Assembly (NCBI GenBank): GCA_963556255.1
Contig: OY744611.1
Span: 36,819,485-36,883,484, forward strand
Length of the DNA: 64,000 bases
Direction of reading: 5' to 3'
Source: Allolobophora icterica
Taxonomy: Eukaryota; Annelida; Clitellata; Crassiclitellata; Lumbricidae
How positions within the stretch are numbered: position 1 is the stretch's first letter; each line of letters starts with the position of its first letter. The translations under genes and the position numbers were made by a program. Positions 11,418 to 24,800 of this stretch are shown piece after piece. A model generated the notes under the pieces. That model was given only the letters and a program-made list of their open reading frames with translations, did no database searches and was not told the DNA's origin.

Positions 11418-12276
11418 AATAATTTCCTATATGGCTCAATGAGGAATAAGACAAATCATTCCAATGGCATGTGGCTCAGTCAGTAAATGCCCTAGACAAA
11501 TTCCAAGGCACTGTCCTAGGGATGGAGTACTACTGTTAGCCAGAACAGCAAACATGTGACAATAGCAGTAAGCAAGAACAACATTCTGGCTAAGCTGTAC
11601 AACACTTTACAGGTCAAACCGGTCAGATACTTCGTTGGCACGAACATGTCCTAAATACGCACGTGCTTAAAGCGAAGCCGTGCAGCACCTTGCGCTCTGA
11701 TACTTGGTCAAAATTACACAGAAAACGAAAACAGACGTCCAGTCTTATAAACTTATCACACTCTGTAATTATATCCAGAACATACAACTGTCTTCAAACA
11801 CAGAAGAAGACACTCCTATAACCATATTGCCTAGATATACAGTGCGGACTCCTTAAAGCGCTGCCGGTTTACGCGCCATCCCGCTTAATGTGAAGTGGTG
11901 TTACGTTGCTCAAATCCTATTAACTTAACAGACCGAACTTGTTAATGCACCATACAACAACTGCAGAGCAGTGCTAAACATTGACTCTACAGCATTATCC
12001 CATTTTGCGCGAGGTCTGGTTAAAATGCCATATCATAAGACATATCCCCCATCAGCTTTACGTTAATGAGTCCACACTGTCCTACCAAAGATGCCATTTC
12101 AATCAGCGACCTAAAACAACAGTTAACATCACCTAGGAAGTAACTTTGGCACAGCTTCATTTTCATGGGAGCCACAGAAACCACGCTTTTGCACATATCG
12201 ACAGAATTCACAAATTCCTAATCTCTTCTGAGCTGTGTTCTATCGCAAGTGGTCACTTCAGACAACTAAACACAAA

Positions 12277-12492
12277 CTAGCAAAAATTCAATTCAAAATT
12301 CAATTTCCCAACATCAACCTACTAGCAAAATTCAAATCAAAATTCAATTCAAAATTCAATTCCCCAAACACCAACCTACTAGCAAAATTCAATTCAAATT
12401 TCAATTCAAAATTCAATTCCTCAACATCAACCTACTAGCAAAATTCAATTCAATTAAATTCAAAGTTCAATTCAATTCAAAATTCAATTCCC
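12277..12492. repeat. AATTCAATTCAA-rich minisatellite
   Basis: Nested repeat: 10-11 bp AAAATTCAATTC subunits within a unit of roughly 60 bp containing CATCAACCTACTAGCA. Lies about 250 bp downstream of the proposed sulfatase stop codon. Confidence 0.85.
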
Positions 12493-12742
12493 CTCATTTG
12501 GCCATACTCGAAATGTTACCATAACAAACTTACTTCACCATCATTACGGTACTACTGCTATTATTTTACATCTTACGCTACTAAGAATAACAAATACAGC
12601 GACAAAAGTAATGTAATAATCATCGTCACCATTATCACAATTTAGAAAAATCTAGCATTGGCAGCTCCACATGGTCCTACACAATGGTTCGTTAAACAAA
12701 ATGCCTAGCAAATGTGTAAGCGTTCCACAGTTGGATCAGAAA

Positions 12743-12858
12743 TTACAGAGGCTCCACGCAGCACTGGTCAGTCGACTTCGGGCGGACCCTTTGCTCTCCC
12801 TCTCTTGTCTTTTCCAGACATGTTACCCTAGCCTTGCTTAAACGGAGCTCTGAGGGAC
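12743..12858 (-). CDS. SULF coding exon 19 (C-terminus and stop)
   Basis: Residues 969-1006. Acceptor TTTTGTAG at 12859 upward; completes the Gly codon split after exon 18 and stays open for 37 codons to TAA at 12743-12745, ending TDQCCVEPL. The phase fits exactly, but the SULF tail is poorly conserved, so homology does not confirm it. An alternative terminal exon elsewhere below 14850 is possible. Confidence 0.55.
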
Positions 12859-15800
12859 CTACAAAATGACAGAGGAACAACTTTTAGCTAATTTCAAATG
12901 ATTTCAAGTCTTGTACAGTGTTGTGTAAATGTTTCATTCAAATCTAAAACAGACAGCCAGTAAATCAAAGGACTGTAAATGAAGAACCATGATGTAGTTA
13001 CAAACTCTCAGAACATACCAGTGTTTTAGTTGTCAAAAAAGAGCCGGGATCGAAAATTTTACAGATTACCAAAGTACATGAACGCAGGTCAAAATTTAAT
13101 GTCGTTTAATATGTTGGACATGAAACAACTAACGAATTAAAATGATCACACATCTAAATCAGTGAATGCAAAACTAACATAAAGCATAAATCACAGAACT
13201 CTTACACTTTAGCTTAGATTATATAATTTTGAACTATGCCAAGACATCCTACATCTTTTCCGTTACTTAGCTGACGGGGCTAGTAGAAGAGCTGGGGGAC
13301 GTGTTGACCCCAAACCCATAACAACTAAAAACCTGGAACATACGCACTGAAAGTTTAGCTATTTTGGAATTTCTATTTCTGCTCAGTATCTTAAGCTATT
13401 TCGGTCTTAACCTACGAGTTAACCTTTTTCTGATGACTTACCCACCAATGCCACCATAGGCTGTGACCTTCGCGTAATTGACTTGATTCCAGCTTGGTTC
13501 TGATGCACCATTGATGTATGCCTTGTGCATGAGACACCGGCACTACAGAAGTCGCTGTTTAACATCCCCGCTAACTTGTCTAAGAGTTACACTCACGTCG
13601 AGATGACTCACCTGGATGAAGCGTGGACAGAATACTGGTGATTAAGTTTGTCATGTTTGCTGTTGTGTCGCACCTGTTTCCAGTCGCTTCGCTCCTCTAT
13701 GCCAACAACACATTTCATATATTAAACTATTCCAGAAAATGATCTCCAGAATCACTACGTCATTACATTTTGTCCTCTTCTTCATTATACGATCAGTCAA
13801 GAACGACTGCACTTGTCAGGTAAGCGAGCGAGTGCAACATTGTGGCAGACAAGCCTCTGAAAACCAGTGGAGCATCTCCTTTCATTGCGTGAACAGGATA
13901 TGGGGTACCCAGAATTCAGAGTTTAAAGTAGAGAAAGAAATAACGTGCTACAGAACTTTAGCAATAGTTTTACTTTAAGTTAACAAAGTAATACAATGTG
14001 GCAATACTTCTACTTTTAACACAGTAATAGTTCACCTACTTTCAGGACTTTACTCCGCTACAACTTATGTTTACAAGTTTGTGAGCAGAGAAATAAACTA
14101 GCGTGCTGCTGTGAGTTCAACTCTGTGGGTCCATTAAACAGTATTACCATGTAAATTTTCTAGATAGTAACAGTAAATTCAGTCAAAAGCATGATCACCA
14201 AACCGAGCAATTATTGGAAGAAAATTGCATCATATGCTAGCAAGTAACATAGTCCGGAATAACTCAGCATTACTACAGTCCATTTTAGTAAAGTAAAAGG
14301 TGAAACTCCTGTGTCCCCTTCAAAATAGGCCCTTGAGCCGACAATGGATGAATCCCAAGGTCATGGCCACCAATGCATTTCAGGGCTTCCATTTACTTCC
14401 CAGTTGACACCAGTACCATGTTATACCTATCAGTGACAGAGGCACATGAGTGCACATGAGCACTTTGTGGGGCGTGCAGTGGTAAGTTCGGCGCCTTGTG
14501 ACCGGAGGGTTGCAGGTTCGAATCCCACTCTAGCCGCTGCGTACGGACCTTGGGCAAGTCCTTCACTCGCAATTGCTCGTGGCGCTTCGGCGTGAAAATT
14601 CCGGCACAGTATACCAATGCTGTAGTCGGGAGCGCCTCTGAGTAGTAGTTGACTTCGAGAGGCGCTATAGAAATATCCGGAATAAATAAATAAACAACTT
14701 TTCTCAGGTCATTACATAGAGCTGAGACCAAAACTGCATACCGGTAACTGTTGACCAAGCTTGTTACTGAAAGGCCACCATGTCGCAATCCTATTTTAGA
14801 TAAGTTACATGAAACGAGTATAACGTCAGAGAAAGCTGTAACCATCTACCTTCATGTGCCTTGGAGCGAAGATTACATTTCCTGGATCCTTTGCACCCTT
14901 TCATCTTCTCCAAAGAGTTGTGCAACTTGTGCAGGAGTTCATAGCTCAGGTCGTGCACAGCATTTCGAAGCTGAAACAGTTGAATCACACCATTCCATAT
15001 GCTACAACTAATGAACTCTTAGTAGTTTCATATGAAAAGAAGAATGATGTAATCTGTACTTCATGCTTCCTTCCATCTAGTACCTAATAATGACCACATT
15101 TTCATTTCTTCAGTCATTCACAAGCATGTATGTATGTAACTATTTATATAGCACCTTTACCCCTCATGTATGTAACTAAGAACCTCACATCTCTGCATCA
15201 GATTTATCCTTTCCTTTGTTTTTCTTATTTACTTCTCAAAATTTCGGTGAATTAAAACTAAAGAACTCAAAATTCAGCCAACCTGATACGGATCTTTTGT
15301 CATGTCATAGAAGCTGATGAAACCCGTTATGAATTCGCAATACAGGAAATTGTGCGTTTCGTTTACAGTTCGTAAACACCAGTACGTATTGTTGTTGGAG
15401 TTTGGACAGAAACAGAAAGGTCCCTCTGAAATATGAAACAGCACAGATTATCTAAACACAAGAAACAGAATGGTCCCTCTGAAACAAGAAACAGAATGGT
15501 CCCTCTGAAACAAGAAACAGAATGGTCCCTCTGAAACAAGAAACAGAATGGTCCCTCTGAAACAAGAAACAGAATGGTCCCTCTGAAACAAGAAACAGAA
15601 TGGTCCCTCTGAAGCTAGAATCTGAAACAAGATACAACGACGTCTCTCAAACAACAAACTTGCTGGTTAAAATAACAAAGAAATAGTATATTTTAAATAT
15701 GGCACGAAATAATCTAAGAAAGACAGAATGCTACTTGTAAATAAAGAAAACTTCTAGGCACATTTAGATAATGTCGTTCCTGTGCAATGGAGTTCATCAG

Positions 15801-18800
15801 ATCAGAGCAAGATCATCCTTGACCTGATCTTATTCTGGCAAGGACTGAGACACAAAGGAATTTATTCATGGTAGAGACCTTCCACTTTTCATCATCAGTA
15901 CTTACTAGTCCAATGTGGAGCCACTTTCCAATGCTCGTTGTCCATACGAGAACACTCCAGTCCCTCGATGTGACAGTGTGGATCATGACGTGAACTGTAC
16001 TGGCTAATGTCAATGCTATCCCAATTCACCAGCTTTGAGGAGGCTAAAACAGTAACACAGGAAAACTTCATGAATTACAAAGAAAAACACATCAAGAAGA
16101 AGCAAAAAAGTCATTGCTACCACATAACTCAACTTATTCCCGTCTTTTCGATGGAACTGCACCATTTCTCATGACCTTCGAGTTCTAGTTTTCTCCACCA
16201 ACCCTCAAAATTTCAGTCCCCAGTAACTGCAGAAAAACATGCTAACCTGTTTCTAATGGTGACACGGTAGACAAGTCAAAGGAGGCAGAGTCACTAGAGC
16301 AGCGGCCATCTTGCAGATTACACTTTGACTTGTCATGTACAGGTTCCCCGATTGGCCCATTTGTTCGGTTTCTCTTGTGCTTCTTTCTCAAATAGCCAGC
16401 GGACTCGACTAAAACCACGAAATAATCAGAATACATAACAGCAATTTACAGTGACAGTATGAAAAAGCTTAACCCATTCCTGCCTAACGACCTGATATGA
16501 GAGGCAGTAAAACAGACTAGACAATATTTGTAGCATAATGACATCATACCTAAAAATAGCATCAGACACAGACTGTTTGTTTACGTTTTTGTGTCAATTT
16601 CTTGTTGGCTTTTTCTATTTATTGTGAGAAAAAAGACTTTAAAGTGATTGGAAAATGCTTACAGGTGTCGGCAGTTGTAAGACCTAAATTGAACAGTACA
16701 GATGATGGGTTTTTATCTTTTCTTGGTGAAATTACTGACGAATTGAAGGTAGAAAATGAACAGATAATGAAAGCCATGTGCTCGATGAAGTGCAATGCAA
16801 CATAAAAGCCCACAGACTGATATAAAGACACGAAGGCTGTAACCAGTTGAGAGATAAGCAATGTCCATCTGTGCATCAGTTACTGTTTTGCACTTTATCA
16901 TAAATCTGCTAGATTAGTCAACATTTGTTCCCAATAAGATATACATTTCAAAAAATGTATACATTATTACATATACAGTAACCCTTGTTGCACTGTTGTT
17001 GTTCTACCATGTACTGTCAATTAACTCAATTTCAGGGAAAAATTTCCAGCAGGAATGGGGGTTAAGGGTCTACTCTAAAAACTGAATCCAGGGTTTAAGT
17101 CAAGCACATTAGAAGAAGAAAAGCAGTCCTTTAAGCAAGCCTCATGTAAATGGAAAAACTTATTTGCAAATGAAATAAAATTTCATGACAGGTCATCCAA
17201 CAGTTAGTTGATTGACTTGCTTAGGTCATGTCTGAGCTACAGCTCAAGACTCCAATACTTCTGACACAAACCCTCAGTGTTGTCAGACAGCAAGGGTGCA
17301 AACATGGCCCTCACATTACCAAACCTAACCTTGCCTAGACGACAGCACATACCTAACCTTGCCAAGAGAAAAACACTTGTAAGCCTCTTAGCTCACTCCC
17401 ATTCATAAATTAAACAACGTCTCTCTTTGATCTTGGTGTAAGTTTTGTGTTGCCTTAAAAAGATTGTGCATAAACAACAAATACCAAGCAGGCAGAAACA
17501 AATGACATTCAGACTCAATTACTTCGGCTAAGTCACTCACTACACCAATGAAAAAAGCTTCTTACACTTGTGGGTTCGGTGTTTCTCCATTCGAAGTTTT
17601 CGCTGATTTCCCCTTTCTTCCTGTTTCTCAATACGTCTAGCTAGGCTCTCCAGTTTATGACTCCTAAAAGGAACACAGTCATCGACTATTCATATGACTG
17701 TTAATAATAAAGTGAAGCTTAATATTTAATACATTCATTGAAATCATTAAATAACTACAGCCTACTGCAGTGTTATAGTTGTGTCTGTGACAACTGTATA
17801 ATGAATAAACGAAAATTGATGGATTGATTGATGCTAACTTTGATAGCAACAGAATCATGAACAAGAGCTCAACCTGGAAAAGTTGGGCTCTGAAAAGTCA
17901 TTAAAAAGAGATTTTGCAGACTATATCCCACAAATTGAATTTCTCTGGGAGAATAAATAACACCTGATACCTGTGGATTTAACACAGAACATTTCACGAC
18001 AACGGTTTTGTAGGAATTAAGAGACTTGGTGGCTGGTTCGCACACGTGTGAAATAGCAGCCCAGAAAGAAAGACTATTCCATATAATTAATCAGCCAATC
18101 ATCTTAATGATTTCAAGCCAAAGACTGCCAGAAGATGCCAGAGACACGACATATCCAAAACAAAACACAGTTTCCAGATAATAACAATATTAATAGATAT
18201 CTGATTGAATAATCAATCGACATAATCAATCGACATAATCAATCGACACAATCAATCAACATAATCAATCAACATAATCTATTGACATAAAAATGAACTG
18301 GGAACTGAAATCAGACATTTGCAACGTTTACTCACACTCTTCGGTTTCCATTTTCATCGCAAACGCATTCCTCCGTCTCGTCGTCACCGTTGCTGCTGTC
18401 CACTTCCTCCGATGCTCCTCCCGCCTCCCCTTCCTCCTCCGGTTGCTCTTCATCCTCCTCTTCCTCTTGTCCCAAATCCTCTTCCAGGTTGTCATCCACC
18501 ACCAACTCCACCTCAGTTAGGACATTGCTAGGCAGCCTGGCTGTAGGATCCTTGCCATCTGCTACTCCGTTGATCTTATGATCGCCAGATGGATCTTCTT
18601 CGATCAAAGTCTCTCTTTGATCGAGTTCTAGCGATGGAGCATCAGTCGGTCGTGAATCAAGCAAGTGTTTACGCATGTCCTAGTAACAAACAATATGCAG
18701 CAACTTTCAAGAGACCGTTCAGAGTAGCTCAACATTTCAACAAAACAAAAGATTTCCCAACTAAACTGATGATTTTTTTGTCTTGAATGACTAACACATA

Positions 18801-21800
18801 CAAAGCAATTACCGGTACCAATTATCTAAGTTGGATCAAAGACGTTCTACATTTAGTTTGTGGACAGTTTCCAGCTGCATAAACTGTTTCATTCATAAAA
18901 CATACAGAGTCTCATTGTTTCATTACAAACATTACAGATGTGATTGAGAAATGAGCAGGGTTGAGGCCATACAGTTGCTATACAAAGACGTGTATATTTA
19001 AATTTACATTTATTGATCTTTATACATGTATGATGTACATTTCATATTTTTTACAAGTACAACAGGGTGGCCGTTTGCTTTTGCTCAAATGATCCCAGAC
19101 GGTAGAAAATAAAGTTAGGCTAGTGCAACCATCTGCAGAATATTGTGCCACCTGGTGCCCACTAAGCCCTACGTCCTTCAGTGACCAGTAAATGTGTACC
19201 AAAGGAAAATGGTTGGTTTATAATGGTGTCCTTTTGTTGGATTACTCTGGTCAAGTCTGTGCCTCAGCCAAATGACCTTTTGACCTTGGGGCCATGTTTC
19301 TGAGAAGTTTCTGAAGAGGTGTATGAAAAATGCATTACCCTTGCCATAACTGTTGTTGCTAGTCACCAAGCACAGGCATTAACAAAGATTTCTCACATTT
19401 ACATACTCAGCCAGAGTGAAAATAAACTAATTAGTTAACCTTCATAACCTCATCGGTCAAATTGGTGTTGCTGTATTTGTTAAGAACATTTACATAATTT
19501 TCTCCAATGAAGTGACTCGATGATTAAACAGCTTGAACACATGGTGGCTGCAGCTGCGATGCCTGTGGGCAGCATTTCAAAATGCAGCCACATCTCTTAT
19601 CACATAGCTCCTCGATAAAAAGATTTTGTTCTGGATCTGGCAGAACCATTTTGGTCATGTGTCTATTATAAGCACACGTGCGCTGTAGTCATCTGGTTTA
19701 TCTTGCTGTACATCCTGGTTGTATTCTTCGGATGTACTCTGACAGTGCAGTGTCATTCCTTCTCTGAATCAAAAAAACTTGTGCGCAATAACTGGGAGAC
19801 CTCAACAGGAAAAGCCAAAGTGCAGAATCTATCGGCTTCAGTTCGTCCTTATCTGCACTGCCTTGCTAGTGGCCAACTAAAATTTTCTCTTATGCAAGAT
19901 GCACTGCATTGCCTTCCTCCTGTCAAGGGCAAAATAAAACTCAAGAGTTTCCTTCTGGGGCAGATCTCATTGTTCGCCTCAGCACACATCAGGGAGCTAC
20001 GAACCAGTTGAACCAAACACCACATGACTCCCAAGGCACTTCCATTATGAGATTAATGTCTTAACACATACAATTATACAATACATACATGCATACATGT
20101 ACAGGTATACATACATACTTACACACAAAAATATACATACACACATACATATACACATATACACACATATACATACACATATACACATACATATTTACAC
20201 ACACAAATACAAAAATATAAATATAAAAAATACACACATACACACACACACACATACATACATGCATACACACACAGATATATATATATATACATATATA
20301 TATACATAGATACATATATACATACACACACAAATACATATTATACAACATGTCACATATACACACACATATATAACCACACATACATACATGTACATGC
20401 ATACATATAAACACACAAACCAAACTAAGGCATGAACAGTACCTTGAGTTGTGACAGCCTGTCCTTATAAGCTTTGATGATTCTGTCAACTTTGTTCTTC
20501 TGGAACTCCCACTGGTTGACATTCGTGTAGACGTAGCGTTCGCACACAATGGTGTCGTTGAGTGTAACGCGGCACGGCACTGTGACATCATCCGGTCCTA
20601 GAGGAAAAGAACGAGGCATGATCAAATCAAAACTCTTCTTCAGACATGAATACAAGGTGTAAAAATGTTGGTTCTAATGTCATAATTCAAATATACACCA
20701 TTTCTTCTGAGATATATGTTACCCGTTGCCATGACGGCTTTCTGTACAAAAGTTTATTAAATACTCATGCCATACTAATTTATAAATCCTACTATATGTA
20801 TATACTTTATTAAACTCATAATCTGCTAATTCTAGAGAAATAGTGACTTTAACTAGTTACGTAGTAATCTTGCTATATGAACAGTGGTTTCTATTAAGAA
20901 ACCATTCATCAATTTAAAAAAAAGATGTGTTTAAAGACTATAAGATTGTTACATGTGAAAAACGTTGATATGACTGTGTGAAAAATGTGCACACTGAAAG
21001 AAGAAAGGTTGAAAATGGGAAATTTCCAGACCTAGACCAACTGGAGTCCAATCATGAGACACAGCAAGATCCATTGAGGTATCAGCTTCATGTTCATCAT
21101 CCACCTGTTCCTCATCATCATCTCTACCTATCAGAAAAAGTAACGTCATCATCAGAATATTATACATGGACTCTCACAATATCTGAGAATCAGATCATCT
21201 GATTCATCTGATTGGCGCTTTTGCTGCATAGTCCTTCCGGCACCTTATGCCATCCACAAATAAATCGCGTAGTAACTAATTTAGAATATAAATCTGTTTC
21301 TTGAAGACCGTTTATCTCTATGCCCACTAAGCTGAACAGTTTGGCATCAGTCTGTATAGGAAGTAGATAGCATTAAAACATTAGACTTCATGGTCATAAG
21401 CATTTCCAGATTTCATAAATCTTTCTTCGACTTTGGAAGGAACCGTCGCTCTTCCTTGGCTGTTGTCAAGTTTCTAGATCCTTCAATCACAGGATACTAG
21501 TGCTGTCAGCAAAGATAATCAATTACTTTACCTACCCATCAACCCCCTCCAGCAAGTGAGGTGACCCCTTTTATATCTATCTCAGCATGAGATACAAGTT
21601 ATGTGAGTGCTAGAACTCCTCCCCGTTTTCAAAGCATGCCAGCAAGAGTTTTGTACCATGCGACAGATTAGATGTCGGTGTATTTTTTTGTTTGTGAACC
21701 CAGGCCAACCTGATACAGTCAAACATAATCTCATGACTCTCATGTGCTTGCCTTTTATTGTTGTTTTATTTCTTATACACCAGAAACTCGTTATAATGCA

Positions 21801-24800
21801 GTCCTTCGTATAACTGCTTTAAAATGAGGTCATCTTATTAGGAGTTTACTTTCTACAGGTTAATAAATTTCGAATCCATGTCCCTAACCACATTAAACCA
21901 GAACCTGTGTCATAATCAAGCGCATTATAATAAGTCTCTGGTACATTAAGCGGATGCATCAAGAAAAGCATAAATTGCTGCTGCTAAGCTGTTGTGTATT
22001 AGAGAATTAGGCAAAGTCCCTATACAATGACCTTCACAGAGAATGCCTGGACCTGTAAACTGTAATAGGTAACTTCTATCACACTGGTGTCTAATGCAAA
22101 AGGAATCAACCGATAGCACACGATTAAAACAAGCCATAATCAGGTCAATAAAGTGTACGTTACAGGGTGAGCATTCAATCTCTCTGTGATATGCATCTTC
22201 ATACATGATGTGCTTGACTGCATCTGGTATTAGATACTGCACCTGGCATCAGATAATGTTATCAGCATCCTAAGTTTCTGAATCACTAACAACATTTCTC
22301 TTTGTTTTTACATCTTTGTAGGTTCTGAACTGTATTGAATAAATCCAGTATCCCATAACATGGTGTAGGGTAAGAACTCATTTCCTTTTCCAAGGTGGTG
22401 AAGGATTATTTTTTCTCAACTGCACTATCCTGGGATTGAAGGAATGTCAATCCCACTGGAAAAATGACAACAGCAATTAACAGCACAACCTTCCTTTCTT
22501 GGTCAACAAATGAAACGAAATGCAACTGTCAGCCTCAAGAGATGCAATAAATATTGCACGCTAGATGCTTATACAAGAAAGACCAACTCATCAGCATTCC
22601 GAAACCACGTCACCCTTAATAAAAAGCGAACGAGACAACATTGAAGTTACTTAGAACTCAATGTTTACAAGTACACAGAGGTTGATTTGAACCTGATGGC
22701 CTTGTTAGTCAAACACGGCAGCGCAACCCTATCATCTTTAAATACGGGAAATGACGCAAGGCAAAGCCCACAATAACATCGTACAGAGGCCGTCGGCAAA
22801 ACGAAACGCAATAAAGTCTGACGAAGAAATAATTACAGTCACACAATGATCAGAGGGAATGCCAAGCCTGTGTAGTTATAATTAATTAGGGCTGTTTCAA
22901 CCTAATCAATTATCACACGGCGTCAGCTGATTCTGTCTCTAACACATAATTATAATGAGGAGCTATACTGCTATAGTTGGGCGTGGAATAAGAACACATC
23001 AGCTCTTAATGTCAAATGTATCTCTGTATGTATGTTTGCGGGAAGACACTTCAAATAGCATCTCGCTTTAAGTACGTCACAAAATCACTGCATGCAAGAC
23101 TAACTGATCTGAACCAGTGCATTTTAAGACAGTTTGAAATGTTTGAGTCAAATGCAGCAGCCATAAAATATTCTGCTTAGATGTTCCTATGGGTGGAAAG
23201 ACCATCAACCACTTGAAGCCAAAATGAAGAGGGATGATCTGCTAATTACAACCAACCCGCATCAACTTCAACTGCTCAAGAGAAACTTCAAAACAAACAA
23301 GAAAGATTACCTGTTGATTCCCTTCTACAAATTCCTCATCAATTTGAAAGGAAGAATGTGAAGTTTGCTAAGACTCCACAACTTTAAGCACATATCACTG
23401 ACACAGTAGCCAATTGGTTAGAGCCCTCGCCCTGTAAAGCAGAGAATATGGCTTTGACCCTTTCTGAGATGGTTACCATGTGAGGACTTCAAGCAATGCC
23501 TCCACTCATCATTGCTCAGCACCATTGATTGATGCTTGGTCGTTAGATATTGGTGTTTAACTACAGCGTAATAACAATTTATTTATTTATTTATTTATTC
23601 CGGATATTTCTATAGCGCCTCTCGAAGTCAACTACTACTCAGAGGCGCTCCCGACTACAGCATTTGATACTGTGCCGGAATTTTCACGCCGAAGCGCAAC
23701 GAGCAATTGCGAGTGAAGGACTTGCCCAAGGTCCGTACACAGCGGCTAGAGTGGGATTCAAACCTGCAACCCGCCGGTCACAAGTCGCCGAACTTACCAC
23801 TGAGCCCAACACAATTTAACAATGTAACAGAAGCACACAACAACATCTACTGTTTGCTATATCTTACCCAATTCATGTCTCAGGTGTCGTTTTCCTCGTC
23901 TTGTTCGCTGCTTTATGAATCGCGGCTGGATCATTTTTGCTAAAAAATATACACAATAAATGGTCATCAATGACTCAAGTCAAAGAACTGATTTTTGCCG
24001 ATATATCACTGATACGCCGCTGCAGAAGCAGTATTGACTATTGAGGATAAAAATTATGTAAGTGAAGGCATGCGGACAGTTTTTAAAACCGGCTTTTATA
24101 GTTTACTGTTTCCTGAAAGTTTTCTTGATAGTGATAAGCTGCTGAAGTAAGAACTGAGAGAATGATTGATTGGAAGGAAGCGAGTGTTGTCCTGATGTGT
24201 TGTCCTGATGTGTTGTCCTGATGTGTTGTCCTGATTACAGACTCTGCTCCAATGGGGAAATCTGTGCTGGGCAATGGGGTGCAGGTTGTAGATGGCAGGA
24301 ATGGCGGAAAAGATCTCTGGGCAGCAGTGAAACGTCTAAGGTCACGTCTGACACTTCCCTTTTGAAGAGGCCCTATATAAACTTGTGTAACAATTTCAAT
24401 TACCTTGAAAGACAGCTGAATGCATGAAATGTTAATGATTTCGTTTTTCTTACCCCGACACACGAGTGACTATTCCTCTCTCTGACCATCTAACCTTCTC
24501 AACAACAGCATATAGTCAATGTACGCATTTATAACAGAGTTGACTAGGGTCACTAGTCTCACAAATATCTGTCTGTCTTGGAGATTTGGCCTAATGTAAG
24601 GTGCAATGCAATTAAAAAACTTCTACACACCATCACTGGTTGCATAGTACCTGAAAGCAAACCATTGCATTGTTAGTCATACAAGGCTCACAATATTTTG
24701 CCAATTTGTCCTGATGCACAGGACTTAAAACATTAATACTCTGCCATGACGTTGAATCTGCCATGACGTTGAATTAGCATTTCTGAACGTATCTTACTAG

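Larger units (their letters stand above)
9661..12742. other. Downstream flank of the sulfatase gene
   Basis: AT-rich DNA holding the 3' side of the minus-strand sulfatase gene. No supported coding exon lies below 12743. The 3' UTR must start here, but I could not place the polyadenylation site; a minus-strand AATAAA exists near 10550-10555 inside the fold-back, too far to assign confidently. Confidence 0.55.

Noticed and set aside
14463..14540. Functional tRNA gene
   Set aside because: Has a B-box but no complementary acceptor stem; the reverse copy at 23577 shows that it is a SINE head.
15448..15657. Repetitive protein with [15 protein letters not shown] units
   Set aside because: The 26-bp array is open in all three minus-strand frames by composition; it is duplicated splice-junction sequence, not a separate gene.
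19703..20011. Small plus-strand gene in SULF intron 12
   Set aside because: The frame has no ATG at its start, no recognisable domain and lies antisense in an intron.
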